DNA of 64,000 nt, taken from assembly GCF_009905375.1 (NCBI RefSeq), contig NC_133648.1:90770631-90834630 (forward strand), in the 5' to 3' direction. Made by a program: the position numbers and the translations under genes. Shown piece after piece: positions 37,005 through 47,795 of the stretch; positions within the stretch are counted from its first letter, which is position 1; every line of letters begins with the position of its first letter. The notes under the pieces were generated by a model. The model made no database searches. It saw nothing but the letters and a program-made list of their open reading frames with translations, and was not told where the DNA came from. This stretch comes from Apium graveolens (lineage: Eukaryota > Streptophyta > Magnoliopsida > Apiales > Apiaceae).

Positions 37005-37640
37005 CCTACAAGAAATAAGTTCTAAAATTGTAAATGAAGTAACATGCTGGGAATTTGGTTTACCATAAGAAAAAGATGCATGTTGCTTCAAGTTATTTTG
37101 TAGTAACATACAACTTTTATCTCATCTGTTTGAATATTATAATTGACATCACCAGTAATAAAATTTGAACATACTGTGGGTAATTTTATATCATTTACAT
37201 TTCACCCTCCATTTCGTTTATAAAAATTTAAACTCTAACTTTTGATATGATCATAGAAAATTCACCTTTTCCACTTGTTTCACCGTCTCCGGCCTACATT
37301 TTTTTTTTCACATTTAAGTTTGTTTACAATTTTCATTAAATGTTTTCTCATTCCATTCTCTCCAATTAAACAGAACAAAATAATTTTAAGATGTCTAACA
37401 TTTGTACGAAAAACTAAATTTCAGACAAATAAAATTTTGTCCTTTTCACGTTTTGCCAAAATCAAGTGATATCCTTTGTTTTTAACTTTTGATGACAACC
37501 CTGGTGTCGATGACCCGGAAAAGAGGTTGGCAACCCATCGAAATTCTTGACGTGAGGTTGGATAAATTTTCAAAGTTGAAGTAGAAAAGAGTTGACCCCG
37601 AACACCACAAACTCCAGGACCCAGCAAAAGTAATAGTATC
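37005..37640 (+). pseudogene. Decayed duplicate of VPS2 intron sequence and terminal exon
   Basis: The stretch 37490-37560 resembles the final VPS2 exon, from the region before its acceptor to beyond its stop. The acceptor GGCAG has become GACAA, and the MIM1-coding text is altered (GATGACCCGGAAAAG for GATGACTTGGAGAAG). Upstream, 37030-37140 matches intron 10 at about 35830-35930, and 37005-37045 matches intron 6 at about 28870-28910. So a VPS2 segment lacking exons 7-10 was copied downstream and decayed. It is not expected to be spliced in. Confidence 0.7.
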
Positions 37641-38286
37641 AATTAGTCTCAGTACAAGACGCTTGCTTTCTATAAAAATATATATTTTAAAATTTGGTTA
37701 ACGCATTATGCTCGAAAGTTTGCCTGAACAAAGACGAACTGTCAACAAGTCTAGAAACCCGTTATATAGGTTAGTTCTTGATGATTGATGTGGAGAATTT
37801 ATAATAGACTTGTGTTGAAAAAGTATGCTCAAGGATTTTTCAATGTAGTCTATATATAAAACTATATGATAAATCATATGGTCACTTATTCAAACAAACT
37901 TATGTTGTTGAGTTTGTGGATGGATACTACTTAATATTTAGGAATATACAATACTTAATATTCCAGACTCCATAAATAACAAATAACAACAAGAACAATC
38001 CCCAAGTATATTTACTTTGCCAAAACAAAGAAAAGAAATGTCTGCTACCGGCAATTCATGAGCACTTCAGATAAACTTAACTGGATACAAGAATAAGCAA
38101 CACGTAATTCATTGTCCACACATACACCACATCAAACACAAACCATACCAGACATATTTCACATCAAGAAGAGAGAAAAGGTTCTACTTCCTACCCATAA
38201 TAGCAGTTTAAGAGTCGTCTTAAAAATTCCAAACATGTTATATTGCAAGGAATTTACATTCCGGAAATCAGCAAGCTGTGATGTGT
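37641..38286. other. Intergenic region between two convergent genes
   Basis: No gene is supported here. It should hold the 3' ends of the VPS2 and DUF3615-like transcription units, but no distinct polyadenylation signal stands out. Confidence 0.4.
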
Positions 38287-39693
38287 TCAAGAGAGTTTCA
38301 TCTCGCGTAACTCCTTCCGAAGTCTATATTCTAGCTTCGTCTCTCGTAACTCTTCTTCAGACATGTATAATGAATCACCGCCACGTAGGAATCCTCCATA
38401 TCTAGGATGCCAAACATTGTTAAACTCGTGGCAATAATAACAGCCATTCGTTTTATTTCCTGTTTCTTCTCCTGCAAGACAAATTCATTGAGTTACCATA
38501 ACAAGTAGCCCATAATCAACGGTCACAACAAACACACAAGTCAATAAGCAAGCAAAAACATGTGTTCAATATATAGCAGTAGGAGATAAATTAGATCATA
38601 TTGCCACTTTTAAATATCAAAACAAACCTGAAACTAACTCGTTTGGCTCCAGGATCCTGCACATCTTACAAGAGAAAACCCCGCTGGTACTTGTTATTTC
38701 GGAGAAAAAAGTCTCCTCTCGAGCAGTAGCATCATCAGCGACCTTCGCCGTGAAGTTGACATGGAAAAGTAAGCATGTTGGCAGCATCACACGTGTAACG
38801 AATCCCGGCTTCACCAGTTCATATTTTATTTTATATCCCACATCCTATGAATTTTACATCAAGAAAAACAGAACATAAACAACGATCAAGAGAATCCAAC
38901 AAAATGGTAAATCATGATTTGATTTAAAGAAAAGCAAACAAAAACATTTGAGAGAAACTGACCACCAAAAATTGGTTATAATAGTTCAAGGTTTCAGTTG
39001 CATACAGGCTTGCATCATCAACTTGTTCTGATATGTACTCTCGTTCCTTTTCGGGTTCAAGGAAACGGCAAACTTGTTTAAGACTGCCATTTCAGATATT
39101 ATAACCAAAATCACTAGAAAACTTGAGCAAATTAAGAGAAGGGTTGCTTAAATTAGGGAAGCAGCAAACATCGGGAAAAACAATAAATTATACATCAATT
39201 AGCAAATAAATAATACCCGAAAACTAACAGCAGCAGGGAACCCCGGTGTAAATAACAATTAGATAAACCAATCAGAGTTACAGCACAAATTTTGGAACTC
39301 GATAATAAAAAGATTTCAAAACCACAACTCCACTTCTATTATGTATATATCAAACTGAAATTAAATAGAAGAATAATCAAGATGCACATCCCTCAAACAC
39401 AAATAATCAATACCCAGCAAATGTTAGGAGTCGGATGATGAAGAAAAACTACTGATCGTCAATTCCTCTTTGGATAAAGTACCACGGTCTGACAGTCATT
39501 ATATAACCCTTTTTTTCTTTTCGCCCTCTCTCTGTGTCTATGTACCTAATAACTAATTTCATCTGGGGCTTAAGGAATAATTTTTTTCTATTTCTTTGAA
39601 GATTGTAAGATTTTAGGGCCTGATTCCCCCCTGGTACTTTTCACCAATCAGAAGTCCTGGAGGTATTATTTATGATATATATACATAAATAGA

Positions 39694-39724
<31 letters not shown>

Positions 39725-40944
39725 GGCTAGGGCTTGCATTGAACAGAACCGAAATATGGCCATTCTTCTGAAAAATTCAAGACACACGGATATTTGAAGC
39801 AATAGAAGAACTTTCCTAATACATGTATACAAATGACAAGTACAAATCTTGGTGGAGTATTAATGGAGGACAGTTGGAGTGTAATACAAGAGCCAAACAA
39901 CCATTTACCTGTGTAAGTGTTTTTCGGGATTGGTAATTGCATTGCTCTGGTTGATGTCACATATGTCTTGAACTGTCTTGAACAATGCATCATTGCCGCG
40001 TACAAATCCTCCACCTTTAGGATGCCAAACATTGTAACCTTCGTGACATAAATAGCATCCATTCAATTTATCTCCTGCAAGAGGTGTTTTACGGGAGTTA
40101 ATAAAACAAGCAAGAAACAGAGAAATGCAGCTAACAGAAGTGGAACATGGATAAAAAAACATGAGCATATATGCAGAACCAACCTGAAAGAGAGTTTTCT
40201 GGCCCCAAGGATACGCAGAGCCTTACAGAAACCTCTTCCCGAGCCTTTGTGAGCTCGGTGAAAAACATCTCCACTGGAGCAGCCGCATTGTCAGTATTCT
40301 GAGCCGTGAAGTTGATATGATAATGAATGAACCACCCATATGAAGTAGGTTTAACAGAATGATGGTTGAGCAGTTTATACTTTTGAGGCTATAAATTTAA
40401 GGGGGCAAGGCAAACAGAATAGAAATATTAATAAAATCCAGCATAAAAGGAAATTGAGGTGAAGGGGAGAGAGAGAGACTAACATGATTTAGGTTAAAAT
40501 AGTTCAAGGCTTCCTCTGCCAAATGCAAATAACGCATAGACCTCTTATTGCAAGATTGTTCGATCCTGAAAATCAAAATGGAGAGTAAAGGAATATAAAT
40601 AGATTAGTGAGTTATAAGGGATACATTTTGGAAATCACGGAACTTACCTAACATGAATAAAAACACAAAGTAGTATATAATACAAAGAGGATGATATATT
40701 AAGCACGGATATTAAATAATAAACTCAAGAAACTAACACATAAGAAAAATCTAAAAAGAAATTGCTGAAACCCTAAGTCCAGGATGGATTATATAGGATG
40801 AATATCTTTATAAACAAGTGCATTGGTTTACCTGGAGGCAATTGATGATGGAGTATGTCTGAACCAACCCTTAATATTGGAGACATGTTTTATCTTTTCT
40901 TCAATTGATGAATATGTTTCCCTGCCGGAACGAAGAACCACCAT
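38287..40944 (-). CDS. DUF3615-like protein with two tandem modules, 7 exons, 362 aa
   Basis: Exons (complement): 40832-40944, 40484-40565, 40184-40388, 39909-40074, 38963-39083, 38628-38844, 38287-38471. All introns are GT-AG and the sum is 1089 nt, in frame from MVVLRSGRE to the TGA at 38287. Exons 2-4 and 5-7 encode two versions of one module: a helical start ('EEALNYFN' / 'TETLNYYN'), a strand-rich core ('HINFTAQ..FFTEL' / 'HVNFTAK..FFSEI') and a Cys/His end ('GCYLCHEGYNVWHPKGGG' / 'GCYYCHEFNNVWHPRYGG'). This pattern fits the plant DUF3615 family (cystatin-like fold); that assignment is from memory of the motif. Function is unknown. The matching exon phases show an exon-triplet duplication within the gene. 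Confidence 0.8.
39691..39723. repeat. GA microsatellite in an intron
   Basis: (AG)n grading into ACAGAG repeats, in intron 4 of the DUF3615-like gene. Confidence 0.8.
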
Positions 40945-41123
40945 TCTCTCTTTTCCCTATTACTATATATATATAAACATATATACATATATACAGGGAA
41001 AGGATCAGGTGGTAATTCAATTATGTGGGTAACTGAGTAACCAAATCATTTACGTCCAATTGAAGCAAAATCAATGGTCCAGATTTTCGTGTAATGCAAA
41101 CTTGTCCATTTGAAAAACATCCG

Positions 41124-41220
41124 ACCAACGCCCACGTTCATTTTGTTACGTTGTATTTTCTTTTTTTTTTTGAAACAAAAAAAAAAAATACAATGTAACA
41201 AAATGAACGTGGGCGTTGGT
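41124..41220. repeat. Large inverted repeat (36-bp arms)
   Basis: Arms 41124-41159 and 41185-41220 are complementary over 36 bp with one mismatch, around a T-run and A-run that extend the stem. It lies 180 bp upstream of the DUF3615-like gene start and would form a cruciform or, if transcribed, a long hairpin. Confidence 0.85.
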
Positions 41221-42049
41221 TACGTTGTATTTTCAATACTAAAATTTTTAATTTGTAAATATGTATAAATTTCAAAAATTGTATATAATACATTAATTAC
41301 AAAATATTAATATAAAATTAGAGTACACTAGTCAGAAACGTACTGTACACAAAAACTTAAAGAATATAAAACTACAAAATATTAAATATAAAACAGTAGA
41401 ACAAAAAATATTCTTAAAACATTTAAAAGTTAAAGAATTTTAGAAAATAAATATACAAAATATAAGATATAGAGTATGCACAAAATTGAAGGAGAAATTA
41501 AAATTTTACAGAACATATGTAAAATATATACATGACACAAAAATAAATAAAATATAAAAATATTTATGAACCCAAAAAATGACAGAACTTTAATAAAAAA
41601 AGACATAAAGTATAAAATATATTGCACACAAGAAAGCAAAGAACATACTAAAATTTGATTGAACATAAAAAATTACAAAATCTATGAAAATTTAGAGTAC
41701 AAGGAAATAGAGAACAGAAAATTGTAGAACATATAAGATGATTTTATTTTTTTTTTACAAAAAAATATTAAAAGCAACAAAATTAGTGAATATATAAAAA
41801 AATTTAAACAACAAAAACGTATATACCAAGTATAAAAAATTACATAAAAAGTGTAATACACTAAAAAGTTAAGTAAGATATACAAAAAGTTATTGGACAG
41901 AAAAAAATATTTAGGAACACTGAGTAAAAAAAATATAGAACACATTGACAAAAAATATAGAAAAACTATTCAAGACCATACAAATATACCCGGTAAATCC
42001 AGTTACCCAAGGTAAAACGTGTTTTATACTTGACCTACCATAACTAGTT
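41221..42049. other. Strand-asymmetric A-rich stretch
   Basis: The plus strand is very rich in A with few C (AAAATATAGAAC-type words). Open frames on the minus strand only reflect this composition. TGGGTAACTG (41026-41035) and CAGTTACCCA (42000-42009) are inverted at the ends, perhaps the termini of a decayed DNA element, but no target duplication is seen. Confidence 0.35.
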
Positions 42050-44018
42050 AAAGCATTGATGAATCAGTTCCTGATGTTGTTCCTAATAATGATTCTAGTT
42101 CAGGACTCAGATTCTGATGATCCTGAAACTGCAAATCTTAAAGCTGCTATGAATGGTTCCAAAATGTCCACTTTTGGCTCTTCCTATGGACTTGCATATC
42201 ATAGAGCACATGAATGGAATCAAGCCTACAACAAACCTACTGAGAAGATTTCTCTTGAAGTTGCTCAAGCTCTTGCTGGTCATGTTCTGCAGACTACTAA
42301 AAATCCCGATCTTAAGAATATCATCAAATCTTCTACAATCTTGATCAAGGGATAACATTATTCTATTACTACATTGAATGATACTAATCTTCTACTCAGA
42401 AAGGAAGTTGCAGAACTCTCACATGTTATTAAAGGTACTAATCCTCAATCAGCATTGTTAAAAAGGGTGAAGCAAGTTGAGGCTAATCAGGAGATTATCA
42501 AAGCTCGACTTGATGGACTTGTTGCTACACAAGAAGCTACAAATCAAAAATTGGACTCTATTTTCTCTTTTATACAGGGTCTAGTTGTCAAAAAGGGGGA
42601 GATAGTAGTACCAAAGACAAAAATGTGCACATGAGTCAGTATTGAGGAAAAATGTCAATCCTGATGATGATGGTGATAAGCAAGCAAAGCAGACGAAGAC
42701 CTCTGATGCTGTGGTAGTTCAAACTAGAACTAGAGTTCAAACTCAAACTACACAGTCAACTCAAGTCTCCAAGGATGGATTTAAGACTCTATAGACCAAG
42801 ACAATTAAAGTTGTTATTGCAAATCCTGACAACAGAGTGACGATTTCTGACAGTTTGGTTCCTGACTTTAGCAGGAAGTATATCTCCGATTTCTTTGAAA
42901 ATTAAGATGAAGAAGCTCTATTCAGGATGAATCTTTAAATCCTGTCTATTTATGTTGAAGCACACAATGCTGAAGTTGGTGATGTTGAAGATAGTGTTGT
43001 TTTTAATAAATAAGAAAGAAGACATGAAGGAAAAATAAGGATTGTTGTTTCTAGAGCTAATCAAGATTTTCAGAATATGCTCAAAAGATCCCACAGAAGC
43101 AGGTGGAGGAGTATTGATATGAGCCTGTTGAATAAAAGAGCAGAAATGAGCGCTCAATCTTTTCCAAAGATCAAGAACAATTACAAGTGGAAGAAAATCG
43201 ATGATCTTGATTGTAATGAGGTAGTGAACTTTGTTACTAGAGGAGTAAATGTGGATGGTCTTCCTGGATCTAACAGTATGGGAGATAAAAGGTCTTGGTT
43301 GGTACAAGACAAGAATCTCAAGTTGAATGAACCTTATTCAAGATCTTGGATAGGACATCATGAAGCTCAACTGGTCAATCTAAAGTTGTTAAACTTCACT
43401 CTTGCTGATAGTCCTGGTCTGGAAGTTACTGCTGATCACTTAGACAGACTTAAAGCTCTGAATATTATACTTGACAAAAATGATGGTTCTCACACTAAGC
43501 ATAAAATCTTACTCTTATTGCAAAGTGATCAAGTCCAAGTTATTTCACTTGATGAACTGTTGATCATGACAACAAAGGAATTGAAACACATTCATTATTT
43601 GCTAAGAGTTGAAGATGAAATTTCTAAAGACTGGTCAAATATGATTCTTGCCTCTATCAAAAAAAGGATACTGGATAATGGTCCACAATATTTTGGATCA
43701 TACATTTCTACTTACTTAAATTTTAGAGGGCAAGAAGTCAACATGAAGAAAGGAGGAGCTGTTATTGAAAATGTTCTTACACAGAGGCACATAACCATGA
43801 ATACTGATGGTATAAGAACTTGTTATGTGTCACTAGAAGAAATGATGACAGAAAGAACTCTAATCAGAAATGTAAGAGCTGCTATCTACCAGTTGTCTGA
43901 TAAAACTGAGTATGAGAAGAATTTGAAGATCAAGCTAGAAGAGATTCTGTTGAAAAAGATTGATGATATAGTAAAAGCTTTTGTTCAGAGATACTGCAGA
44001 GTATATCAAGAAATATGA
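42050..44018 (+). pseudogene. Extra 3' ORF remnant of element C
   Basis: Open segments at 42110-42355, 42374-42634 and 43077-44018 belong to one decayed reading frame with stops and shifts. The middle shows a Gln/Lys-rich coiled-coil-like part ('LLKRVKQVEANQEIIKARL'). The last 313 residues match the C-terminal domain of the ORF of element D (1-978). A polypurine tract and LTR follow, as in D. No pol is present upstream, so C is 5'-truncated near 42050. Confidence 0.75.
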
Positions 44019-44130
44019 GGATCAATCTCTGTAACTAAGTATGTTTCATAACTCATGTGCTATACATTTTATCTCTCTGGTTTTTGGCACTAGACAATTC
44101 TATAAGAATTTATGGTTATTCTGCAAAGCA

Positions 44131-44736
44131 TAAATTAAGGGAGATTGTTGGGAATTGGATATGTCAAGAATCATGATATGTTTGACAGTCAGGATCTGAT
44201 CAATCATCAGGATATTATTATCCGTTGAAGTTTCACCATCATTCGTTGACACTCTATTCAGTTATACGTTGATGCTATAATAGTGTTATCCGTTGTTGCT
44301 TGATATGAATATCCGTTGAATCTCTAACATATATCAGTTGATCGGCTTATCCGTTGAAGATGTCTTGAGTTGATAAGTCAGAGCTCGGGGATAAATCAGA
44401 ATGTGTTGATTTATAGGATCATAGTTGTTGATTTAGATATGTATAGGAAGTAGATAACTTATACTGTAAAATATCTTGTAATTGATAGAGTTTGATTGTA
44501 GTTGTGTGATACATAAACACATATTAGGCTATCAAATGTGAAAAGCACTTAACTCGAGTATTCGCATAACCTAGCAGCTCTTAAGAATATTGTTCTTGGA
44601 ATAATTTTGTAACAGTTTATTAAAGATCAATATAAACTGTTATTCGATACATCTGTTCTTACTTTATTTCTTAGATAATTGATTTATTGGTTAATTGTAT
44701 CCAACCCCCTTATATAATTAATCTTAATGGGCAACA
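44131..44736 (+). repeat. Polypurine tract and 3' LTR of element C (LTR 44146-44736)
   Basis: TAAATTAAGGGAGA precedes the LTR start TGTTGGGAATTGG; the end is GGGCAACA. The 591-bp LTR iterates TATCCGTTGA and variants about seven times at 44220-44360. The reverse complement of that motif forms the array at 1785-1905. A TATA-like ATACATAAAC is near 44508. Confidence 0.75.
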
Positions 44737-45433
44737 TAAATATTATAATCGCTCTTGAGTGTATTCATTGACTGAGATTTAACTGTATATTTTAAATTGA
44801 TCAAGACTAAAGCTGGTTGTGCGATCAAACATATGTAACTCAACTTCCACATTAATAAACTTTTAATATACACTTGAAAAATAATTTTTTTCTTATTATC
44901 CTAAATTTTAAAATTGTTTAATATACTAGTCAATATTATTATCGTTCATCGTTAAATACTACCTACTGTCCTAATTCATTTTGTACGCTTTGTTGCATGA
45001 ACATTTATACAAACTATTCTATATTTTCGTCTTTTCTTATATAAGTTCCGCAAGTTATATACTATGCATGACTCAAATGTATTTTGTGAGACAGAATTAT
45101 AAATCGTATAATATACATTACATATAGTCCTCTTTTCAAAAAGGCGTTTTTTGAACAAACATTCAGCTAATTTGTATGTAGAACTTTTTCTTTATTTTAA
45201 TAAGCTGTATTTTTAAAATCAACTAATTTTACAACTTCTCGAATTTCACTAATATGTTTTTATGTCTCTTATAATAATATATAATTTTAAATTTTTTATT
45301 AAATTTTTTATCTTGCACTAAAACCTTTATATTTTTCATTCTAAAATTTTATTTGTATAATATCCACAATCTAGATTATAATATAATATTATATCTAGTA
45401 ATGTAATATGTAACCGATATAATATAAAGAGAC
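44737..45433. other. Unassigned AT-rich stretch
   Basis: No gene, RNA or complete mobile element recognised. Confidence 0.5.
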
Positions 45434-46712
45434 TGTGTGACGACCTCACCCCCGGGGTCAAGAGTTGACGTCACGAACAACTATAACTATAAACGCAATA
45501 CAACCAAACTCATTATTATTACACAAACACGACCCCCTACTCCCCAACATCTTTTATATGTTTAAATATGTCTTAGGTTACATAACTATTGCAAACTAAC
45601 TTATTTAAACAAACCTGACACAACTAACTTGTTACAGCAACTCAACAGACCACATCTGGTCTGACACAACTCTCTCAGAGGAGCCTGGTACGGAAGGAAC
45701 TGGAACTCTGCCCTGACTACGACGGAAGGGTCTCCTAAGCATCTGTAATATATATATATATATACAAAACATTTTACAAGAGTGAGCAATCAATTGCTCA
45801 GCAGTACCAATATATGAATAAAAAAGTAACACAGTTTAAGATAAACAGTTATGGGAACAGAAATTATAATTCGTTCTTGTATAAAATCATGAAAAACATG
45901 AAAAATTGGATATTCACAAAACTAGCATGCTACTTTAAAACATAACATAATTCAAGTGTTGTTTAAATACCAGAGTTCAATTTTAGCATGATATTTCCAT
46001 TTTTTATCATCTGTCTCATGACAGGAATCACCAAATCATCCGTGTTGCCACGGGTATCACAATACCAAGTCATCCGTGTTGCCACTGGAATCACAATACC
46101 AAGTCATCCGTGTTGCCACGGAAATCACTCTGTCATCCATGTTGCCACGGGTATCATAATACCAAGTCATCCATATTGCCAAGGGAATCACAATACCAAG
46201 TCATCCGTGTTGCCACGGGAATCACCCTATCATCCATGTTGCAACGGGTATCACAATACCAAGTCATCCATGTTGCCACGGGAATCACAATACCAAGTCA
46301 TCCGTGTTGCCACGGGAATCACCCTGTCATCCGTGTTGCCACGGGTATCACAATACCATGTCATCCGTGTTGCCACGGAAATCACAATACCTATCTCGTT
46401 TCAAACCATTTCATCATAGCACGTTTTAAAATCTTTCCAATTTTATTCATAATTTACAGATAGACATTTTCAGAAGTTACTTTTCCCCAAAATATAATTT
46501 AATCGAAATCATTTTTAAACATAGGGGATACGTAACTTAAAACGTTATGTGCCAGCACAAAAATAAATCAACAGTTATTCATATATTACAGAACCATAAA
46601 AGATATGGTCAGGGGTACTTGCCTTGATATGTTTTAACAACTATCACTGGTTGACTTTGGACCGACTTGGACGCTCGGGCTTTATCGTCTAACTACTAGA
46701 GACTGAATCTCA
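45434..46712 (-). repeat. LTR-like block, probably Ty3-type, containing a minisatellite
   Basis: The plus-strand start, TGTGTGACGACCTCACCCCCGG, is typical of the ends of plant Ty3 LTRs. Read on the minus strand the block ends GTCGTCACACA. A minus-strand stretch after a TATTACAG acceptor-like site (about 45740) encodes a short basic peptide, MLRRPFRRSQGRVP. The upstream limit, near 46712 at TGAGATTCAG on the minus strand, is a guess, and no matching target duplication is found. Confidence 0.35.
46037..46393. repeat. Minisatellite with 97-bp higher-order repeat (34+34+29)
   Basis: Eleven copies of a CATCCGTGTTGCCACGGG-type unit start at 46037, 46071, 46105, 46134, 46168, 46202, 46231, 46265, 46299, 46328 and 46362. 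Lengths follow 34-34-29 three times, then 34 and a partial. The first member of each trio reads GTATC, the second GAATC, and the third is the short ATCACYCT type. Open frames through it (45988-46419, 46110-46463) are by-products of the repeat. Confidence 0.92.
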
Positions 46713-47350
46713 TTTATAATATTCAAAAAAATAAAAATTCATGATTTAATATATATTTTAGTGTTTATAATATTTTTTATAATGTCATCTTATTATTGAA
46801 CTACATATTATATGTAATTATTAATAGAAAATCGATATGTAATACTGAATTTATTTACACATTATTATTAAAATTTTCTAAAGTTTCATATTTTCTTAGC
46901 ATGTATATTTTAATTGAACAAAATAGTACATCTCAAAAAAATAATCAATTTATGTAATTTTATAAGAAAAAATAAATTATGAAAATGGGTGTATATAGGT
47001 GCAGTCTTTAATATAATTACATATAATAAAAATATACATACATGTTATCATGCAATAGCCTACAACTATTGTATCTTAAATGAATCGTAAAATATTTATT
47101 GAGGAGATTATAAGCGAAGATATCTTTATATACATAGTTAATGAATTATAACATAAGTCTAAATGTTCTCCTAGCTTTGCTGGTCATGGGCTTGTGTTAA
47201 GTTACTTGTAGTCAGGGGTTCAAATCTCATTAACAACTTTTTTTATGTAAGACTCACTAATTAGGTTTGGAAACATGTTCGTAATATTTATGTGAATAAA
47301 TTGATTCATAAATTAGGAGTTGAGGTTTGATAGCTAATAAATATTCTCAA
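46713..47350. other. Unassigned AT-rich stretch
   Basis: No gene seen. Near 47290-47330 a diverged fragment resembles part of the following 184-bp unit (GAATAAATTGATTCATAAAT). Confidence 0.45.
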
Positions 47351-47718
47351 GATGCGGGTTAAGTACATGAATAAATTGATTCATAAATCAGGTTTGGTAA
47401 AATTAATTTGCTCAGGAGTTAGGCTCGTATGTTATGTTGGAGTTTAATATATATAAGAGAAAAGAGATTAATTGGTACATGAAAAGAATTAAGGACTAAT
47501 GCTCCTAAAACTAACTTACGTGAGATGGATTTTTGATGCGGGTTAAGTACATGAATAAATTGATTCATAAATCAGGTTTGGTAAAATTAATTTGCTCAGG
47601 AGTTAGGCTCGTATGTTATGTTGGAGTTTAATATATATAAGAGAAAAGAGATTAATTGGTACATGAAAAGAATTAAGGACTAATGATCCTAAAACTAACT
47701 TACGTGAGATGGATTTTT
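47351..47718. repeat. Recent tandem duplication of a 184-bp unit
   Basis: Units 47351-47534 and 47535-47718 differ by one substitution that I can see (ATGCTCCT versus ATGATCCT). It is non-coding and ends 78 bp before the 5' LTR of element B. Confidence 0.93.
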
Positions 47719-47795
47719 AATGAGAATATAGGGGTATTTTTTGTAATTACAAAATGTGATTAAAAGTTAGAACTTCAACATTAAAAATACCCTAT

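Noticed and set aside
41430..41951. Minus-strand hydrophobic ORFs
   Set aside because: Produced by the A-rich composition of the plus strand.
42010..42056. Possible Helitron 3' end (short hairpin followed by CTAG)
   Set aside because: Hairpin weak, spacing to CTAG unusual, no matching 5' TC end found.
46037..46393. Regularly spaced repeat suggesting a CRISPR array
   Set aside because: Units are contiguous variants without unique spacers, and the DNA is plant nuclear.
45988..46463. Two overlapping ORFs of 143 and 117 residues
   Set aside because: They are translations of the minisatellite in two frames.
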